Shown here piece after piece: positions 20,337 to 30,488 of a stretch of 64,000 bases of DNA. A program made the position numbers and the translations under genes. Numbering within the stretch: position 1 is the stretch's first letter; the number at the start of each line of letters is the position of its first letter. The stretch is taken from the NCBI GenBank assembly GCA_041398605.1, contig JAWKUK010000010.1, positions 1 to 64,000 of the forward strand, given 5' to 3'. This stretch comes from JAWKUK01 sp041398605. GTDB lineage: Bacteria; Planctomycetota; UBA1135; GCA-002686595. Under the pieces are notes generated by a model that searched no databases, had not been told where the DNA came from, and saw only the letters and a program-made list of their open reading frames with translations.

Positions 20337-21797
20337 ATGGTCTTCCTCAAGTCGAAGGTGTTTGGCGGACTCAAGCTCGCCTGGAACAAGGATGCGCCGC
20401 ACGCGGTCTTCATCGGAAGCCCGGGTACCGGCAAGACGCTCCTTCTGCGCATGCTCATGCGCAGCGTGCTCTTCGACAAGAAGGGGAAGCTCGCCGCGCG
20501 AGCCCTCGTGCATGACCCGAAGCGCGAGATGTACCCGGTGCTGCGCGGCATGGGGGTGGCCGAGCACGAGATTCGCATCCTGCACCCGCTCGAGGCGCGG
20601 GCGACTCCGTGGAACGTCGCGGCCGACTTTCGCACGCGCGACCAGGCCGTTGAGCTTGCGCACGCCCTCGTGCGCGAGTCCGAGCACCGGGGCGACAACG
20701 AGTTCTTCTACAACGGCGCACGCTCGCTCGTGCAGGGAGTCATCTCCGTGTTGCAGGAGAAGGCGCCCTGTCGCTGGACGCTCAACGACGTCTACGAAAT
20801 CTGCGCCCAGGAGCGGCTCATCCGTCATGTTCTGGAGCAGTCCCCGAACCTGCTCGCACGTCTGGACCGCTACCTCGATGGCTCCAAGACGGGCTCTAGC
20901 GTCATCACGACCATCGAGTCGGAGCTGTCACGACTCATGGTCGTCGCGCCAGCGAACGCCCGTCAGCTCGAAGCGCGCGGCTGGCTCGATGGGGGAGGGG
21001 AGCAGGGCTCTCTTCGCCACTGGTTCGACAACACCACGGCGGGCGTCTTGTTGCTCTCCGCGCACCCCGACCACGAGCGTGCCGTCGAGCCGCTCAACAA
21101 CGCGGCCATCGCGGCGCTCGCTCGCTACACGCTCGGTGAGCCTGACGAGCCGAGCACCCATACCTTCTTCTTCATCGACGAGGCTCGCACCGAGCGGCCC
21201 CTGCCGCGCCTTGACACCCTCATCCGGCAGGGTCGCTCCAAGCACGCCCACGTCACGACGGTGTTCCACACCTACGAGGGAATGAGGGGGGTGTACGGTG
21301 ACGTCGCCGACGAAATCATGGGCGCGAGCCTCAACGTCTGCGTCACCGCGACCAACTCACCAGCGACGCGTCGATGGGTGCAGGCCCTGGTGGGGGTGGG
21401 GACTGGACGCAAGGTCCACGTGGCCCAGGCCTACGTGGACGCCTGGTTCAACCAGCTCGGCAACCCGAGTCCGCCCTACGGCATCGACGGCATCTTCAAG
21501 GTCCCGGGACGCAGCGCGTGGTACGGGCACTCGAAGCCACGCTTTGTCGATGCGCACCTACTGAAACACGACAAGAGTGCGAAGGACTTCGACCACGCAC
21601 CTCTCAGTGTTACGAGCGGTCTGCCGCTTGGTCCTACTGACTGGACGGACCGCCTCAGTCTGCCGCCACCGCCCCCTCCCACGAATGGAGATTCACAACC
21701 GCGACGAACCGAGCCGCCGCCAAGCGCCTTTACCGCCCAGCGGGACATCAAGGAGTATTCACTTGGTGAAGTGAGCCGGAAGTTTGGAATCCTCTGA
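20337..21797 (+). CDS. TraD/VirD4-like DNA-transfer ATPase
   Basis: A 486-residue protein of the type IV coupling protein family. Walker A is FIGSPGTGKTLL (residues about 27-35) and Walker B is HTFFFIDEAR (about 280). DPKREMYPVL and IRQGRSKHAHVTTVFHTYEG are further conserved TraG/TraD blocks. The C-terminus is a proline-rich tail. The usual N-terminal membrane segments are missing, and the IS91 end finishes 12 nt upstream of the ATG, so the gene may be 5' truncated. Coupling proteins feed DNA into conjugation pores; no relaxase or pore genes are seen nearby, so it is probably a relic of a conjugative element. Confidence 0.8.
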   Translation: MVFLKSKVFGGLKLAWNKDAPHAVFIGSPGTGKTLLLRMLMRSVLFDKKGKLAARALVHDPKREMYPVLRGMGVAEHEIRILHPLEARATPWNVAADFRTRDQAVELAHALVRESEHRGDNEFFYNGARSLVQGVISVLQEKAPCRWTLNDVYEICAQERLIRHVLEQSPNLLARLDRYLDGSKTGSSVITTIESELSRLMVVAPANARQLEARGWLDGGGEQGSLRHWFDNTTAGVLLLSAHPDHERAVEPLNNAAIAALARYTLGEPDEPSTHTFFFIDEARTERPLPRLDTLIRQGRSKHAHVTTVFHTYEGMRGVYGDVADEIMGASLNVCVTATNSPATRRWVQALVGVGTGRKVHVAQAYVDAWFNQLGNPSPPYGIDGIFKVPGRSAWYGHSKPRFVDAHLLKHDKSAKDFDHAPLSVTSGLPLGPTDWTDRLSLPPPPPPTNGDSQPRRTEPPPSAFTAQRDIKEYSLGEVSRKFGIL

Positions 21798-22410
21798 CCG
21801 GCCATCAGTGTACGCCACCTTGTTGCTCGACTGGTGAAGGCCCGAGGAGGTTGTGCGTACGGCGGTGCAACCACACATGACGCTAGACAGTGAAACAGAC
21901 CCCAGTCAGGCCGCGATGAACCAGCCAGCCCACCTGCGTTGGGCGCTGTATGCGCGTTGGGGTGGCGCTCGAGACGGAACGAGTGTAGGGCGACTCGGCT
22001 TGGGAGACGCCCCTGATGTGAGCGGTGCCGTCTAGTCTCGCAGTGTTCCCTGCTCTACGTCCACCGAGCGGAGAAGCGCCCCCGGCCTCAAAGCTGCGGA
22101 TGCGCCCTCGAGGGGCCTAGGTTCTACTCCCTGCGGCCGCGTAGCCAGGCACCCCGCCTCCAGGCATGTAGCGCCTATAACGACAACGGTGTCTTCATCC
22201 TGCGTAAGGTACCCTCAGTCTCGTTCGCAGCCTAGGTACTCTAGCGTGCCCACCGCGTGCTGTGGTACCGTCCAGCCGTGAGCTGTGGGCGCGGTGCCCA
22301 CCTCGACGGCTCACGTCGCTACACGGGGACCACCGGGCATGCCGTTTGCTTGGTTGCTCCAGGACCTCCAACACGAGAACACACGCACGCCATCGCGGCC
22401 TGCTAAGACC
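21798..22410. other. non-coding gap
   Basis: About 610 nt with no convincing gene. Short frames lack known features. Base composition starts to drop here toward the lower-GC cassette. Confidence 0.45.
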
Positions 22411-22846
22411 ATGAAATTGCCCATTAACACCCTTCTCCGCCTTGCATTGGCTTTGATTGTCCTGACCCCCATGACTCGGGCGTTCACAGAGTTCTTGACC
22501 CCGGCCTGGGAGAACAACAAGAATGCGACCCAGCTGCCGTAACCGCCACACCTGCAGACTCCGGCTTCGCGAACGGGGGATGTGTGTGCATGGGTGTGGC
22601 GCTCCATGGTGTCGCGTCTGGCTCACGGGCTGGGGAGTTAAGCCGGGCGTCTGTGTAACACAGAAGGGTAAGAAGTGCCGCACGAAGAACGCGCTCACGG
22701 AGTTAGCAGCCTTTGAGTATCAGTGTGCAGTACAGCACGACTACACATGCCCCGAAGGCAAGACCACAACGTGTGTTTGGCAGCTTATCGCGAACGGTGG
22801 TGGGCTCATCAATGTGGTCGACTGTGAGGATGCCAACATGCCGTGA
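22411..22846 (+). pseudogene. cysteine-rich small secreted protein, probable frameshift
   Basis: ATG 22411 starts a clear signal peptide (MKLPINTLLRLALALIVLTP, cleavage near MTRA). The frame ends at 22542, but an overlapping frame from 22523 continues to 22846 with about ten cysteines (CRNRHTC, CVHGCGAPWC, GVCVTQKGKKC, CAVQHDYTCPEGKTTTC). Together they make a disulfide-rich exported protein of about 140 residues split by one indel near 22530. I recognise no family. It is the first of four consecutive secreted-protein genes in the low-GC cassette. Confidence 0.5.
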
Positions 22847-22974
22847 AACATTTTGGGTCTCGCTTTTGCGTACCCGTAAACAATTTGGGCGGACACTGCT
22901 CCTTGAGTGGGCAGGCCGCCTCATGGAATTGCCACAACCACAGCGCTACACCACACTACACCACACTACATCTG

Positions 22975-24015
22975 ATGCGCCACCACAGCCCCTGGTCTCT
23001 TGGCCTCGCAGCCACGCTCTTGTGCTCATGCGCTCTAGGTCAAGGCGCAGAATATGACGGCGCCTTAATTCAGCGCGTTCGCCAAGCGATAGTTGGAGCC
23101 GCGACGCTTGCCGAGGTGCCCTGCAAGTACTCTCTCGAGTACAATACTCACGCGGTGCATCGAGATAGTCCACTAGGCGCGCAACTCATTGCCTTAATGG
23201 CTGGTGGGCATGAGGCCGTTGGAAAAACGCCGCAGACTGTACAGCAGAGCATTGACGTCGCACATCTGCAAAACGATGGCACTGTCGTCGCTTATGGGAC
23301 GGGGATGAGATTTGCCGTCGAAGTGCGCAATGAAAGGGTTACTCAAGTATGCACCAGTCACCCCGCCTACCCGGCCTTCATTCGCGATAATTCCCGAGAG
23401 TTTTGTTACTTTTCACAAGAAGGTCGGCTTGAAGTTACACCCCACACTCCGGGACTCCAGCTATTCACCCCGACTTTCATGCTGGCGCCGATGCCTGTCG
23501 GTGCACGCTTGCTAGAGGGCCTACTTCAGGCTAAGTGGGCGACTATTCCGGCTGAACAGCCGGTCGACGCGCGCGGAGTGGAGGCAGCCAACGGCGACTC
23601 GAATTCGACGCGTGTCAACATTAATAGACTCTCAGACGGCAGCTTGTGGATGGGGTTCGACCTAGGGCGTGCGCCAGCGCTGCTGCCGTCGTGTTGCCGC
23701 TGGTTTCTCGATTCAGATGGAGCGCTGCCGGTAATGTGTACTCTGATGCAGTGGGAAGATACGCTGCTCGGCCACTACCCAACCCGAACTCTTCAATTGC
23801 GTCTTGCGGGAGACAGAGTGGCGGTAACCACATATCATTGCGTCGACCTGGCGCCGTGCGACACCAGTGATGCCCTGAAACTCGCGGTGGTTGGCGTCAA
23901 GCGCGCCAATGTGAGGTATGGCGCTCGTGTCATGACGGTGAATTCGGTCGAGGAACTCCCCGAGGACCTCCGCGGCTACATATCCTCCACAACCCCTGAT
24001 ACCAAGGAGCGGTGA
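22975..24015 (+). CDS. secreted protein of unknown function
   Basis: A 346-residue protein. ATG 22975 gives a signal peptide (MRHHSPWSLGLAATLLCSCA, with GQGAEYDG following); a GTG at 22843 would add 44 unlikely residues but overlaps the upstream stop. There is no recognisable domain. Several cysteines (PCKYSLEY, VCTSHPAY, CCRWFLDSD, CVDLAPC) suggest disulfides outside the cytoplasm. Its last codon is 7 nt from the next gene, so the three genes from here to 26894 are one operon. Codons are richer in A/T than in the flanking chromosome. Confidence 0.6.
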   Translation: MRHHSPWSLGLAATLLCSCALGQGAEYDGALIQRVRQAIVGAATLAEVPCKYSLEYNTHAVHRDSPLGAQLIALMAGGHEAVGKTPQTVQQSIDVAHLQNDGTVVAYGTGMRFAVEVRNERVTQVCTSHPAYPAFIRDNSREFCYFSQEGRLEVTPHTPGLQLFTPTFMLAPMPVGARLLEGLLQAKWATIPAEQPVDARGVEAANGDSNSTRVNINRLSDGSLWMGFDLGRAPALLPSCCRWFLDSDGALPVMCTLMQWEDTLLGHYPTRTLQLRLAGDRVAVTTYHCVDLAPCDTSDALKLAVVGVKRANVRYGARVMTVNSVEELPEDLRGYISSTTPDTKER

Positions 24016-24021
24016 CCGCGT

Positions 24022-25026
24022 TTGCAGGCAGCTTGCTCACTAAGGGCCGTCGTTTCAATCGGGATGGCCCTGGCCTGTACGCCAGCCGAGCCAGAACAGG
24101 CGAGTTTGCGTCCGCCGACTACTGAGGTGCCCGCTGTAGTTGTGGACCTACCCATTGTTGATTTTGGGCAGGTGCTCTGCGGGACGCTATTGCATCAACT
24201 ACAGGATGTTGCGGCCATAGGCGTGGTGAGTCCTTTACAGGTCATCGCTACGAGTTGTTCATGCCTCACTGTTCGCACGCCTCTTTCCAACTCTACGGCG
24301 GTCACCTCCACATCCGTTGAGGTTGAACTGTTAACGCCTTCCGAGCCTGGTGAGCATGTCTATACGTATTCGCTTCGTGGACCAGGCGGTGTGTTGGCGT
24401 TCGGGCGGGTTGTTGCCACATGTATCTTGCCGCCCTACCTGACGCCATCCAGTCATGTCGACGTGTGCAGTGGTGAAGACGGAGTTTGGGCCGCGCAGCA
24501 GAGCGTTACGATTCCGGCCATTTGGAATCCGGAGTCCATCAAAGTGCACCGCAAAGGTACTGACTTCGTTGCTATGCTCGGTGAGCCGCATCGCGCGTCA
24601 ACATCTTGGGTTGTACCAATCGACGCATATGGGTCTCTTGGTGAGGGCGCGGTCGAATCTCTAGGCATCGCGTCGCACGGCAAGACGTATACAGTTCTTG
24701 TAGAAGCTTCAGCACTCGACGGAACGTCACACTGGCTAACCGCCGCAATCTCTGTTCGGAGGCCCGGGCACATTAGCGTGAGTCCAAGACGAATAGTCGT
24801 GCGAGCTGGACAAAGGGCCTTCTTTAGTGTTGGTGGTCTAGGGCCCGACTGTCCGCACCCATCGTTCCGTTGCACCCCAGACAACGCCGCCAAGGTTGCG
24901 CCTTACCCTGGAGGTGCCGGGTACTCTGTGGTGGTGCCCAAGGACGCAAGTGGCACGTTTACACTAACCGTGTCTGGTCGTGCTGGTGAGATAGAAATAC
25001 CTGTCGTCGTGCTGGGACAATCTTGA
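24022..25026 (+). CDS. DUF1573-like lipoprotein
   Basis: A 334-residue protein starting at TTG 24022. Its signal peptide ends in a lipobox (GMALAC), so it is likely lipid-anchored. Residues about 45-85 (VDFGQVLCGTLLHQLQDVAA, then IATSCSCLTV) match the DUF1573/Ig-like pattern common in Planctomycetota, in which a repeated 'FDFG' strand is followed by a T/S-C-x-C motif. The C-terminal half (HISVSPRRIVVRAGQ and TFTLTVSGRAGEIEIPVVV) is a second Ig-like sandwich. Stop and next start overlap (TGATG), supporting co-translation with the carboxypeptidase-regulatory protein. Confidence 0.65.
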   Translation: MQAACSLRAVVSIGMALACTPAEPEQASLRPPTTEVPAVVVDLPIVDFGQVLCGTLLHQLQDVAAIGVVSPLQVIATSCSCLTVRTPLSNSTAVTSTSVEVELLTPSEPGEHVYTYSLRGPGGVLAFGRVVATCILPPYLTPSSHVDVCSGEDGVWAAQQSVTIPAIWNPESIKVHRKGTDFVAMLGEPHRASTSWVVPIDAYGSLGEGAVESLGIASHGKTYTVLVEASALDGTSHWLTAAISVRRPGHISVSPRRIVVRAGQRAFFSVGGLGPDCPHPSFRCTPDNAAKVAPYPGGAGYSVVVPKDASGTFTLTVSGRAGEIEIPVVVLGQS

Positions 25027-26894
25027 TGCCACGTTTAGGTCTGGTGCGGATTTGCTTCGGCGTGATGGCGGTTGCGCTCTGCATATGTGCCTTGTTCTTT
25101 CTTGACCCGCTTGGGACTCGCGAGACACCTCTTGCGCTGACACCGTCCATCGTTGCCCGAGCCATCAATACTCAGCATCCACCCCAAGAGTACAGCCCCA
25201 CCGATGGACACCGTGTGGGGGCACTACAGGAGTCGCGAGGGCTGGATGATTCCCTGCTGGATGGAGATGGTTGGAATGAAGAACGTGGCGCGCTTGTCGT
25301 CCAAGTGGCGTGCGAATCAAGGGCTGTCGCGGATTGTTGCGTCATGGTGTCCGACCTTGGCGGCGATGTTCAGGAGAGTGGATTCACGGACTCACGAGGT
25401 CGCTGGACATGCGACGCACTTGAATCCGGCTTAGTTACGCTCTCCACTTCGCACGGTGGCTTGTCGAATGCGGTCATCGAATCTGGAAAGACCACAACTG
25501 TGCTAATTATGGTCCCTCCGGAAGCGGTCGCGAATGTACTGGTCATCGATGATGCGGGTGGTCCCCTCGCAGGCGTAGACGTGTACGTGTCAAGTTCAGT
25601 GGAAATGGGGTCCGGCTGCGTAGCGGGAGTCACAAATGCCAATGGGGTACTGACGCTTGACCCTGCGCCGTGGGGGCAAGGTGTGGCGGCGCGCGCTCAT
25701 GGCTTTGAGCCGTCGCCAACAGTTCCGTTAGTGCCGGGTACTGTCGACTCTAGTTCTACACTGACCTTGACCATGAAGAGAGGGGGGTACACCGTTGCTG
25801 GCGTAGTGCTTGATGCACAGACAGGTGCGCCAATTGCGGGGGCATCCGTCACGGCTTATGCGTCGACCGGGGCCCCTCAAGTCTCAATAGTGCGCGGCAA
25901 GAGCGATTCACGCGCAGTATGCTTGCATCCGATGCCTACAATGATGCGCACAGATGCACACGGACTATTTGAGTTCCGTGACCTTCATTTCGGCACTATT
26001 GTTTTTAAGGCCAGGGGGCGCGGCTACGCCGAAGCTCGATGTGTTGCAGATGCTCCAAGGGGGGATGGCTTTGTCACAATTGCTTTGCCGCGCGAGGCCG
26101 GTGTACTTGGGGTTGCTCGCAGCCAGAATGAAGAAAGCGACGAAGCAAGGATAGCCTTGAATTGCGTCATCGAGGTATTTGACGCCGGTGGCGTGCGCAT
26201 CGCCAGTACTGGTACCGACGCACAGGGGCGCTTTCGTCTACGTGGTCTGCCACCGGGCCCTGTGAGCATGACGGCGGTTAATTTAGGACATGAGTGGGCG
26301 CGGCGCGAAGTCAACCTCGTGGAAGGGACCAACCGCGTGAATCTTGCGCTCGCAGTGCCCGTTGGGCCGATTGCAAGACTCACCAATAGCAGCGGAGAGG
26401 TAGTATCCGGATTAAGTATCGCCAAACTCGGCAACGGTATGCACGGCAAGGGGGTGTATGTAACTACCAGCAACACGAACGGCGAGGTCTGGGTGAGCGG
26501 TCTCACAGAGATGCCCGCTCTGTTCCAGGTATGGTCAGATTCGGTGAGTGGCACCTCATTTCCGCTCTGTGTATTCTCGGCAGGAGGCGGTGGTTGCGTG
26601 ACCGTCAGCGTCCCTATGGCAAAGGCGGAGCTTAGAATTGCTGGGGGGGAGCGTCTCGCTAAGAAGGTGTCTGTTCGCGTGCAACAAGAAGCGACGGGTT
26701 TCGGACTAATCAATTCGATTGAACCTGGTGGTGTGTGGGACATCGGTCAGCTCGCGGAGGGGAACTACTCGGTCTACCAGGTAGAGGCAAGCGGAGTTGC
26801 GCACTATTGCGGGGAGATACACACAACATCGAGCCGAGGCCCAATCTCCCGAACCATCGACCGCCAGGATGGTCGGTGGATACTGCGCCGCTAA
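25026..26894 (+). CDS. surface protein with repeated carboxypeptidase-regulatory-like domains
   Basis: A 622-residue protein with an N-terminal membrane/signal segment (LVRICFGVMAVALCICALFF). The rest is a string of carboxypeptidase-regulatory/CNA-B-like beta sandwiches, each with a 'G.V.D..G.P..GA.V......T..DG.F....L' pattern: VLVIDDAGGPLAGVDVYVSS, YTVAGVVLDAQTGAPIAGAS with MRTDAHGLFEFRDL, and CVIEVFDAGGVRIASTGTDA with FRLRGLPPG. Such proteins act as cell-surface stalks or adhesins. ATG 25026 is preferred over the adjacent TTG. The IS91 end begins 62 nt after the stop. Confidence 0.7.
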   Translation: MPRLGLVRICFGVMAVALCICALFFLDPLGTRETPLALTPSIVARAINTQHPPQEYSPTDGHRVGALQESRGLDDSLLDGDGWNEERGALVVQVACESRAVADCCVMVSDLGGDVQESGFTDSRGRWTCDALESGLVTLSTSHGGLSNAVIESGKTTTVLIMVPPEAVANVLVIDDAGGPLAGVDVYVSSSVEMGSGCVAGVTNANGVLTLDPAPWGQGVAARAHGFEPSPTVPLVPGTVDSSSTLTLTMKRGGYTVAGVVLDAQTGAPIAGASVTAYASTGAPQVSIVRGKSDSRAVCLHPMPTMMRTDAHGLFEFRDLHFGTIVFKARGRGYAEARCVADAPRGDGFVTIALPREAGVLGVARSQNEESDEARIALNCVIEVFDAGGVRIASTGTDAQGRFRLRGLPPGPVSMTAVNLGHEWARREVNLVEGTNRVNLALAVPVGPIARLTNSSGEVVSGLSIAKLGNGMHGKGVYVTTSNTNGEVWVSGLTEMPALFQVWSDSVSGTSFPLCVFSAGGGGCVTVSVPMAKAELRIAGGERLAKKVSVRVQQEATGFGLINSIEPGGVWDIGQLAEGNYSVYQVEASGVAHYCGEIHTTSSRGPISRTIDRQDGRWILRR

Positions 26895-26955
26895 TGCACT
26901 CCCGCGCCCCTCAAGGCTTCGTGTCTATCCACAAAAACCAGGTTGATGGCCCTCC

Positions 26956-27600
26956 GCGGATAGGATTTCCAAACAGCCAGTTCTGGACACGCATGTCGGT
27001 TGTGTGGCCGGAGGGGCCCAATACGAGACATGTTGCCCTGGGAGTTGGCCGCACGTGGGTCATCGGGGACCCCGGTCGCAGGCTGACGCGGTCGACCCAA
27101 CCGACGCAGGAGCCCTTGGAGAGGGCCCCAAGGCGGGTGCGCAAGCCGTCGCGATACGAAGGGGCCCGCCGCGGTCGCTCGTGGGTGACCGGGACGGGGG
27201 CAGACCTCTCTCGGAGTCGAGCGCTCGGGCGAGCGACGGGAGGCTTGGTCAGGGCGCCATGGACCGAGGCACCCCGTTCGTGCGACTACGGCTCGCTACC
27301 AGGCGAAGTCGAGCTGCGGTGGTTCACGGCGCAGGCGCGACCGGCAGGGGCTCGGTAGGGAGACCGAGGTGTGCCAGGAGTCGAGCGATGGTTGGACCAT
27401 CCGAGATGGCCGCGAGCATGACGCGGCGCGAGCCGCAGCGAGGGCACCTGAGGACATCCTTCGACCACACCCTCATCATCAGGTCGGCCCAGCTGAACTT
27501 CGGCCCCCCGCTGGGTTGATTCGGCGCAGCACCGGCCGCTTCGCAACGACTTGGCCGTGAGGACGGCGGGCGAAGCACGACGTGGTCACGTAGCGGCGAT
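26956..27600 (-). mobile_element. solo IS91 end (second cassette boundary)
   Basis: About 645 bp nearly identical to 19662-20324 and in the same orientation, from the element end GCGGATAGGATTTCC to a break after GTCACGTAGCGGCGATG, about 14 bp short of where the 19662 copy ends. It carries the transposase C-terminus with a frameshift. With the 19662 copy it brackets the 20.3-26.9 kb cassette as a direct repeat. Confidence 0.85.
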
Positions 27601-29079
27601 GGAGGCTGGTGGCACGCCCGTACGTCGGTCCAACGACCGGAAGTCAGCGTCACCGCCCCGCCGTCGCGCCGGGACAGGTTCAGAGGACCTTCGTTGCTCC
27701 TGGAGTGCCCGCCTTGAGCTTCCCCCGTCAGCCGGCGGTCTCGGCCGCGAGCGCGATCCCGGCGTCAGCGTCCGAGTGACGAGGTCTCGAGGCCGCAGTC
27801 GGTACGCTCCCGCCATGATGCGTTCTGCTGCAGCTGACACAGCGGAACAGGTCGCTTCGCTTCGCGGCTGGCAGCAGGCGCCCTACGAATGACGGAGTCT
27901 CGCGTGTTGCTGGGATCGACCTCGCGCCAGCGCCGCCTCGCGTTGTTCCGATACTTAGTGTGCCCGCCGCTCGGACGTCGACCGCACGTTCAGCCGGCGG
28001 CCCGCGTGTGCACTCGTCACGCGCGATCGAGACGAAGCTCCGAAAGAGTAGCTCGTCAACGAGCCGCGCGCTCGGCGCAGCGATGCTCGACGAAAGCTCT
28101 GGTCTCGGACACTCGCAGGGAGTCGAGGGTCGGCTTCCTGAGCGCGGTGCGCAGAACCTGCCGGCGCGCCGTTCCGCCTCGCCCCGGAGTAGCTACGTGA
28201 CGAGCGCGCTCCAGTCCGAGGGGCGATTGGGCCGTCCCGAGGCGCTTGTCGGAAGTCACAGCACTCGGCACTGCGGATCCGCGTGACGCCGAGCCGACGT
28301 ATCGTGCGGGTGCCTTCTCGCCTCGTTCGAAGTACCGGATTCGCGGCTGAACGGCTCGAGGGCCTCCGCGCGCCCGCTCCAACACGGTGGGACTCGTCGC
28401 GCGACCGGGCCACCGTGCTGAGATCGCGCGCCTAGCGCTTGAGAGTCGAGCCGACGAAGCGGCGACCCTTCGAACCGACGCCGCACGAGGGTCGTCTGCC
28501 CGTACAACGCCCCGGGCAGGGCTGTCACGCCGTCCTTGGGGCACGCTCTGGCGGACGGCGCTGACGATGCTTCCGGGACGAGTGGGGGCGGACGCCTCGC
28601 CGATGGCAGTTGCCGGGCGCAGCGCGCCGGCTCAAGAATCGTTCCCGGGCAAGAATCCGGAGGCCGACCGTCCAGGTGCGCTCTTGGCTCAGGAGCCGAT
28701 CTCCCCGCCACTCAGCGACGGTCTCCGGACGAGCTGATTCGGGTCGAACGTGGTTGGCCGGAGGCGCGGGTGATCGAGCATCTTCGCGTGCCGCCCTTGC
28801 CTGCGGTCGACGCTCCAGCACGAACAGCTGCGCGCGGCATGAAGTCCGGGCAACGACGTCAACGTACGCGCGCGGATCCGATCAAGACAACGACGCGGCG
28901 AGACGGCGACGTGCGCAGGTCGTAAGAACGCTCGTCTCGCACCGAGGGCGGTTGCGCACCTGTTCTCGTCGTGTCAGCGCGAGACGCATGCCTGAGGTCT
29001 CCAGATGCGCCCATCTGCGCGCTGAGAAGAGGACGTGACCCGATGGGCTTCGCGCCCGAACCGCGGACCTGCGAACCCT
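27601..29079. other. no recognisable gene; probable decayed mobile DNA
   Basis: About 1.5 kb of GC-rich sequence with many overlapping arginine-rich frames and no frame that resembles a protein. Given the IS91 ends on the left and a diverged IS91 copy on the right, it is most likely mobile-element debris. Confidence 0.5.
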
Positions 29080-30488
29080 TTAGTCGTCGGCTCGGCAGGC
29101 TACTGACCTCGGCGACGGGGGCCGGAGGGAGACCAGGGCCGTCGAAGGTACATCCGAACTCCCGGGACGCGCAGCGAGCCGCAGCGGACTTAGGTCTTGA
29201 CCACCCCTTATAGGCGGCCCAGCTACAGAACTTCGGCCCGCTACGGCCGCACGCGCGCACCTTGTGAGCGCGGCGAAGGCTCCGAGCGGCGATGCTGAGG
29301 CCCGGCAGCTGGAGAATGGCGCGGGCCCCGCCGAGCGGCCGATGAGGTCAGCGGCGTCGACGACCGCGGTCGTCGCGAGGGCCCACCGAGGACCTTGCCG
29401 TCCTCGCGCAACATGAGGCCGGGCCAGTGGCGGGCGCGCCATGTAGCGGATCAGGCGCTCCAGCGCGTCGCGGTCGTCCGCCTCGATTCGTGTCGCGGCA
29501 TGGAGCGAGTACCCGTTGGCGCTCGCGACGAGCGCACCACGCGGCAGCTCCAGCGCTTCGCGCTTCGCCGACGCGCCCTCCCGTTCGACGAGCCTCGGCA
29601 CCTTCTTGGTGGAGTTGTCACCGGCGACGGTCTGCGACAAGAGCGACGCGGACCAGAGCCCCGGTAGCGCCGAGTCCTCGTACCCCTCGAGCAGCTCGGG
29701 GTCCGCGCCGTCGCGGGCGAGCAGGCCGCGTGCGCGGAGGACGCGCTCGATCCGGGCCTGGGCATCGGCCTGCACACGCGCGACGTCGAGGTCGGTCAGT
29801 GGGGGAGCCGGATGGAACGTCGGGACCGCGCCCGGGCGTTCGGTGACGTACACGCCATCGATCACGAGCGCATGGAAGTGTGGGTTGACCTGGAGCGCCG
29901 ATCCGAATTTCTGCAGGAAGTTGACTGCACCGGGGTGCGCGTAGGACTCGGCCCGAGGACGTGCCCCGCAGCCCTGGCCACGCGCACATGATGTGCGAAC
30001 ACCGCGCCCAGGAACGCGCTCGCAACGGTGCGGCAGAGGTCCGGGTTCGCGATCAGCCGAAAGCGCAGCTCCCAAGGGAGCGACAACACCCACTGCCGCA
30101 CCGGCACGTACGGGACCACGTTGCTCGAGAGGTGCGCGGCAACCTCGGCCATACGCCTGCCACAGCATGACGGGCAGAACCCGCGCCCCTTGCACGAGAA
30201 CGCGACCAGGTGGTCCAGCGCGCAGCTCTGGCAGCGCACGCGCCAGAAGCCGTGCGCGAGGTCGCCGCACGTGATCGCGGCGCGCAGCTCGCGTTCGACG
30301 TGGGCTGGCAGGGTCCGGCCTCCGTGTGTGTCGACGAAGCGCGCGAGGAAGGTCTCGAGGTGCTCGCGCAGCACACGATGTACGACGCTGCGCGACGGAT
30401 CGCGCTGCACGACGTCAGTCGTGCAAGGCTCGTCGTCGCTCGCGGCGCGCAGGGGGCGCCCGACCCAGGAACGGCTCGTCGACTCCAA
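29080..30488 (-). pseudogene. IS91-family transposase, mosaic copy B
   Basis: The N-terminal two-thirds (30488 to about 29389) is nearly identical to copy A and better preserved: zinc-ribbon HGFWRVRCQSCALDHLVAFS then CKGRGFCPSCCGRRMAE, and HUH motif NPHFHALVIDGVYVTERPG. Frameshifts occur near 29980-30060. Left of about 29389 the similarity drops sharply, yet a diverged transposase C-terminus is still visible (GGCCCAGCTACAGAACTTCG near 29213 corresponds to the copy A C-terminus). The abrupt change points to recombination or gene conversion between related elements. Confidence 0.75.

Noticed and set aside
26735..27358. Plus-strand ORF across the 26956 IS91 end
   Set aside because: It is the complement of the conserved transposase C-terminus and starts inside the carboxypeptidase-regulatory gene; a shadow.
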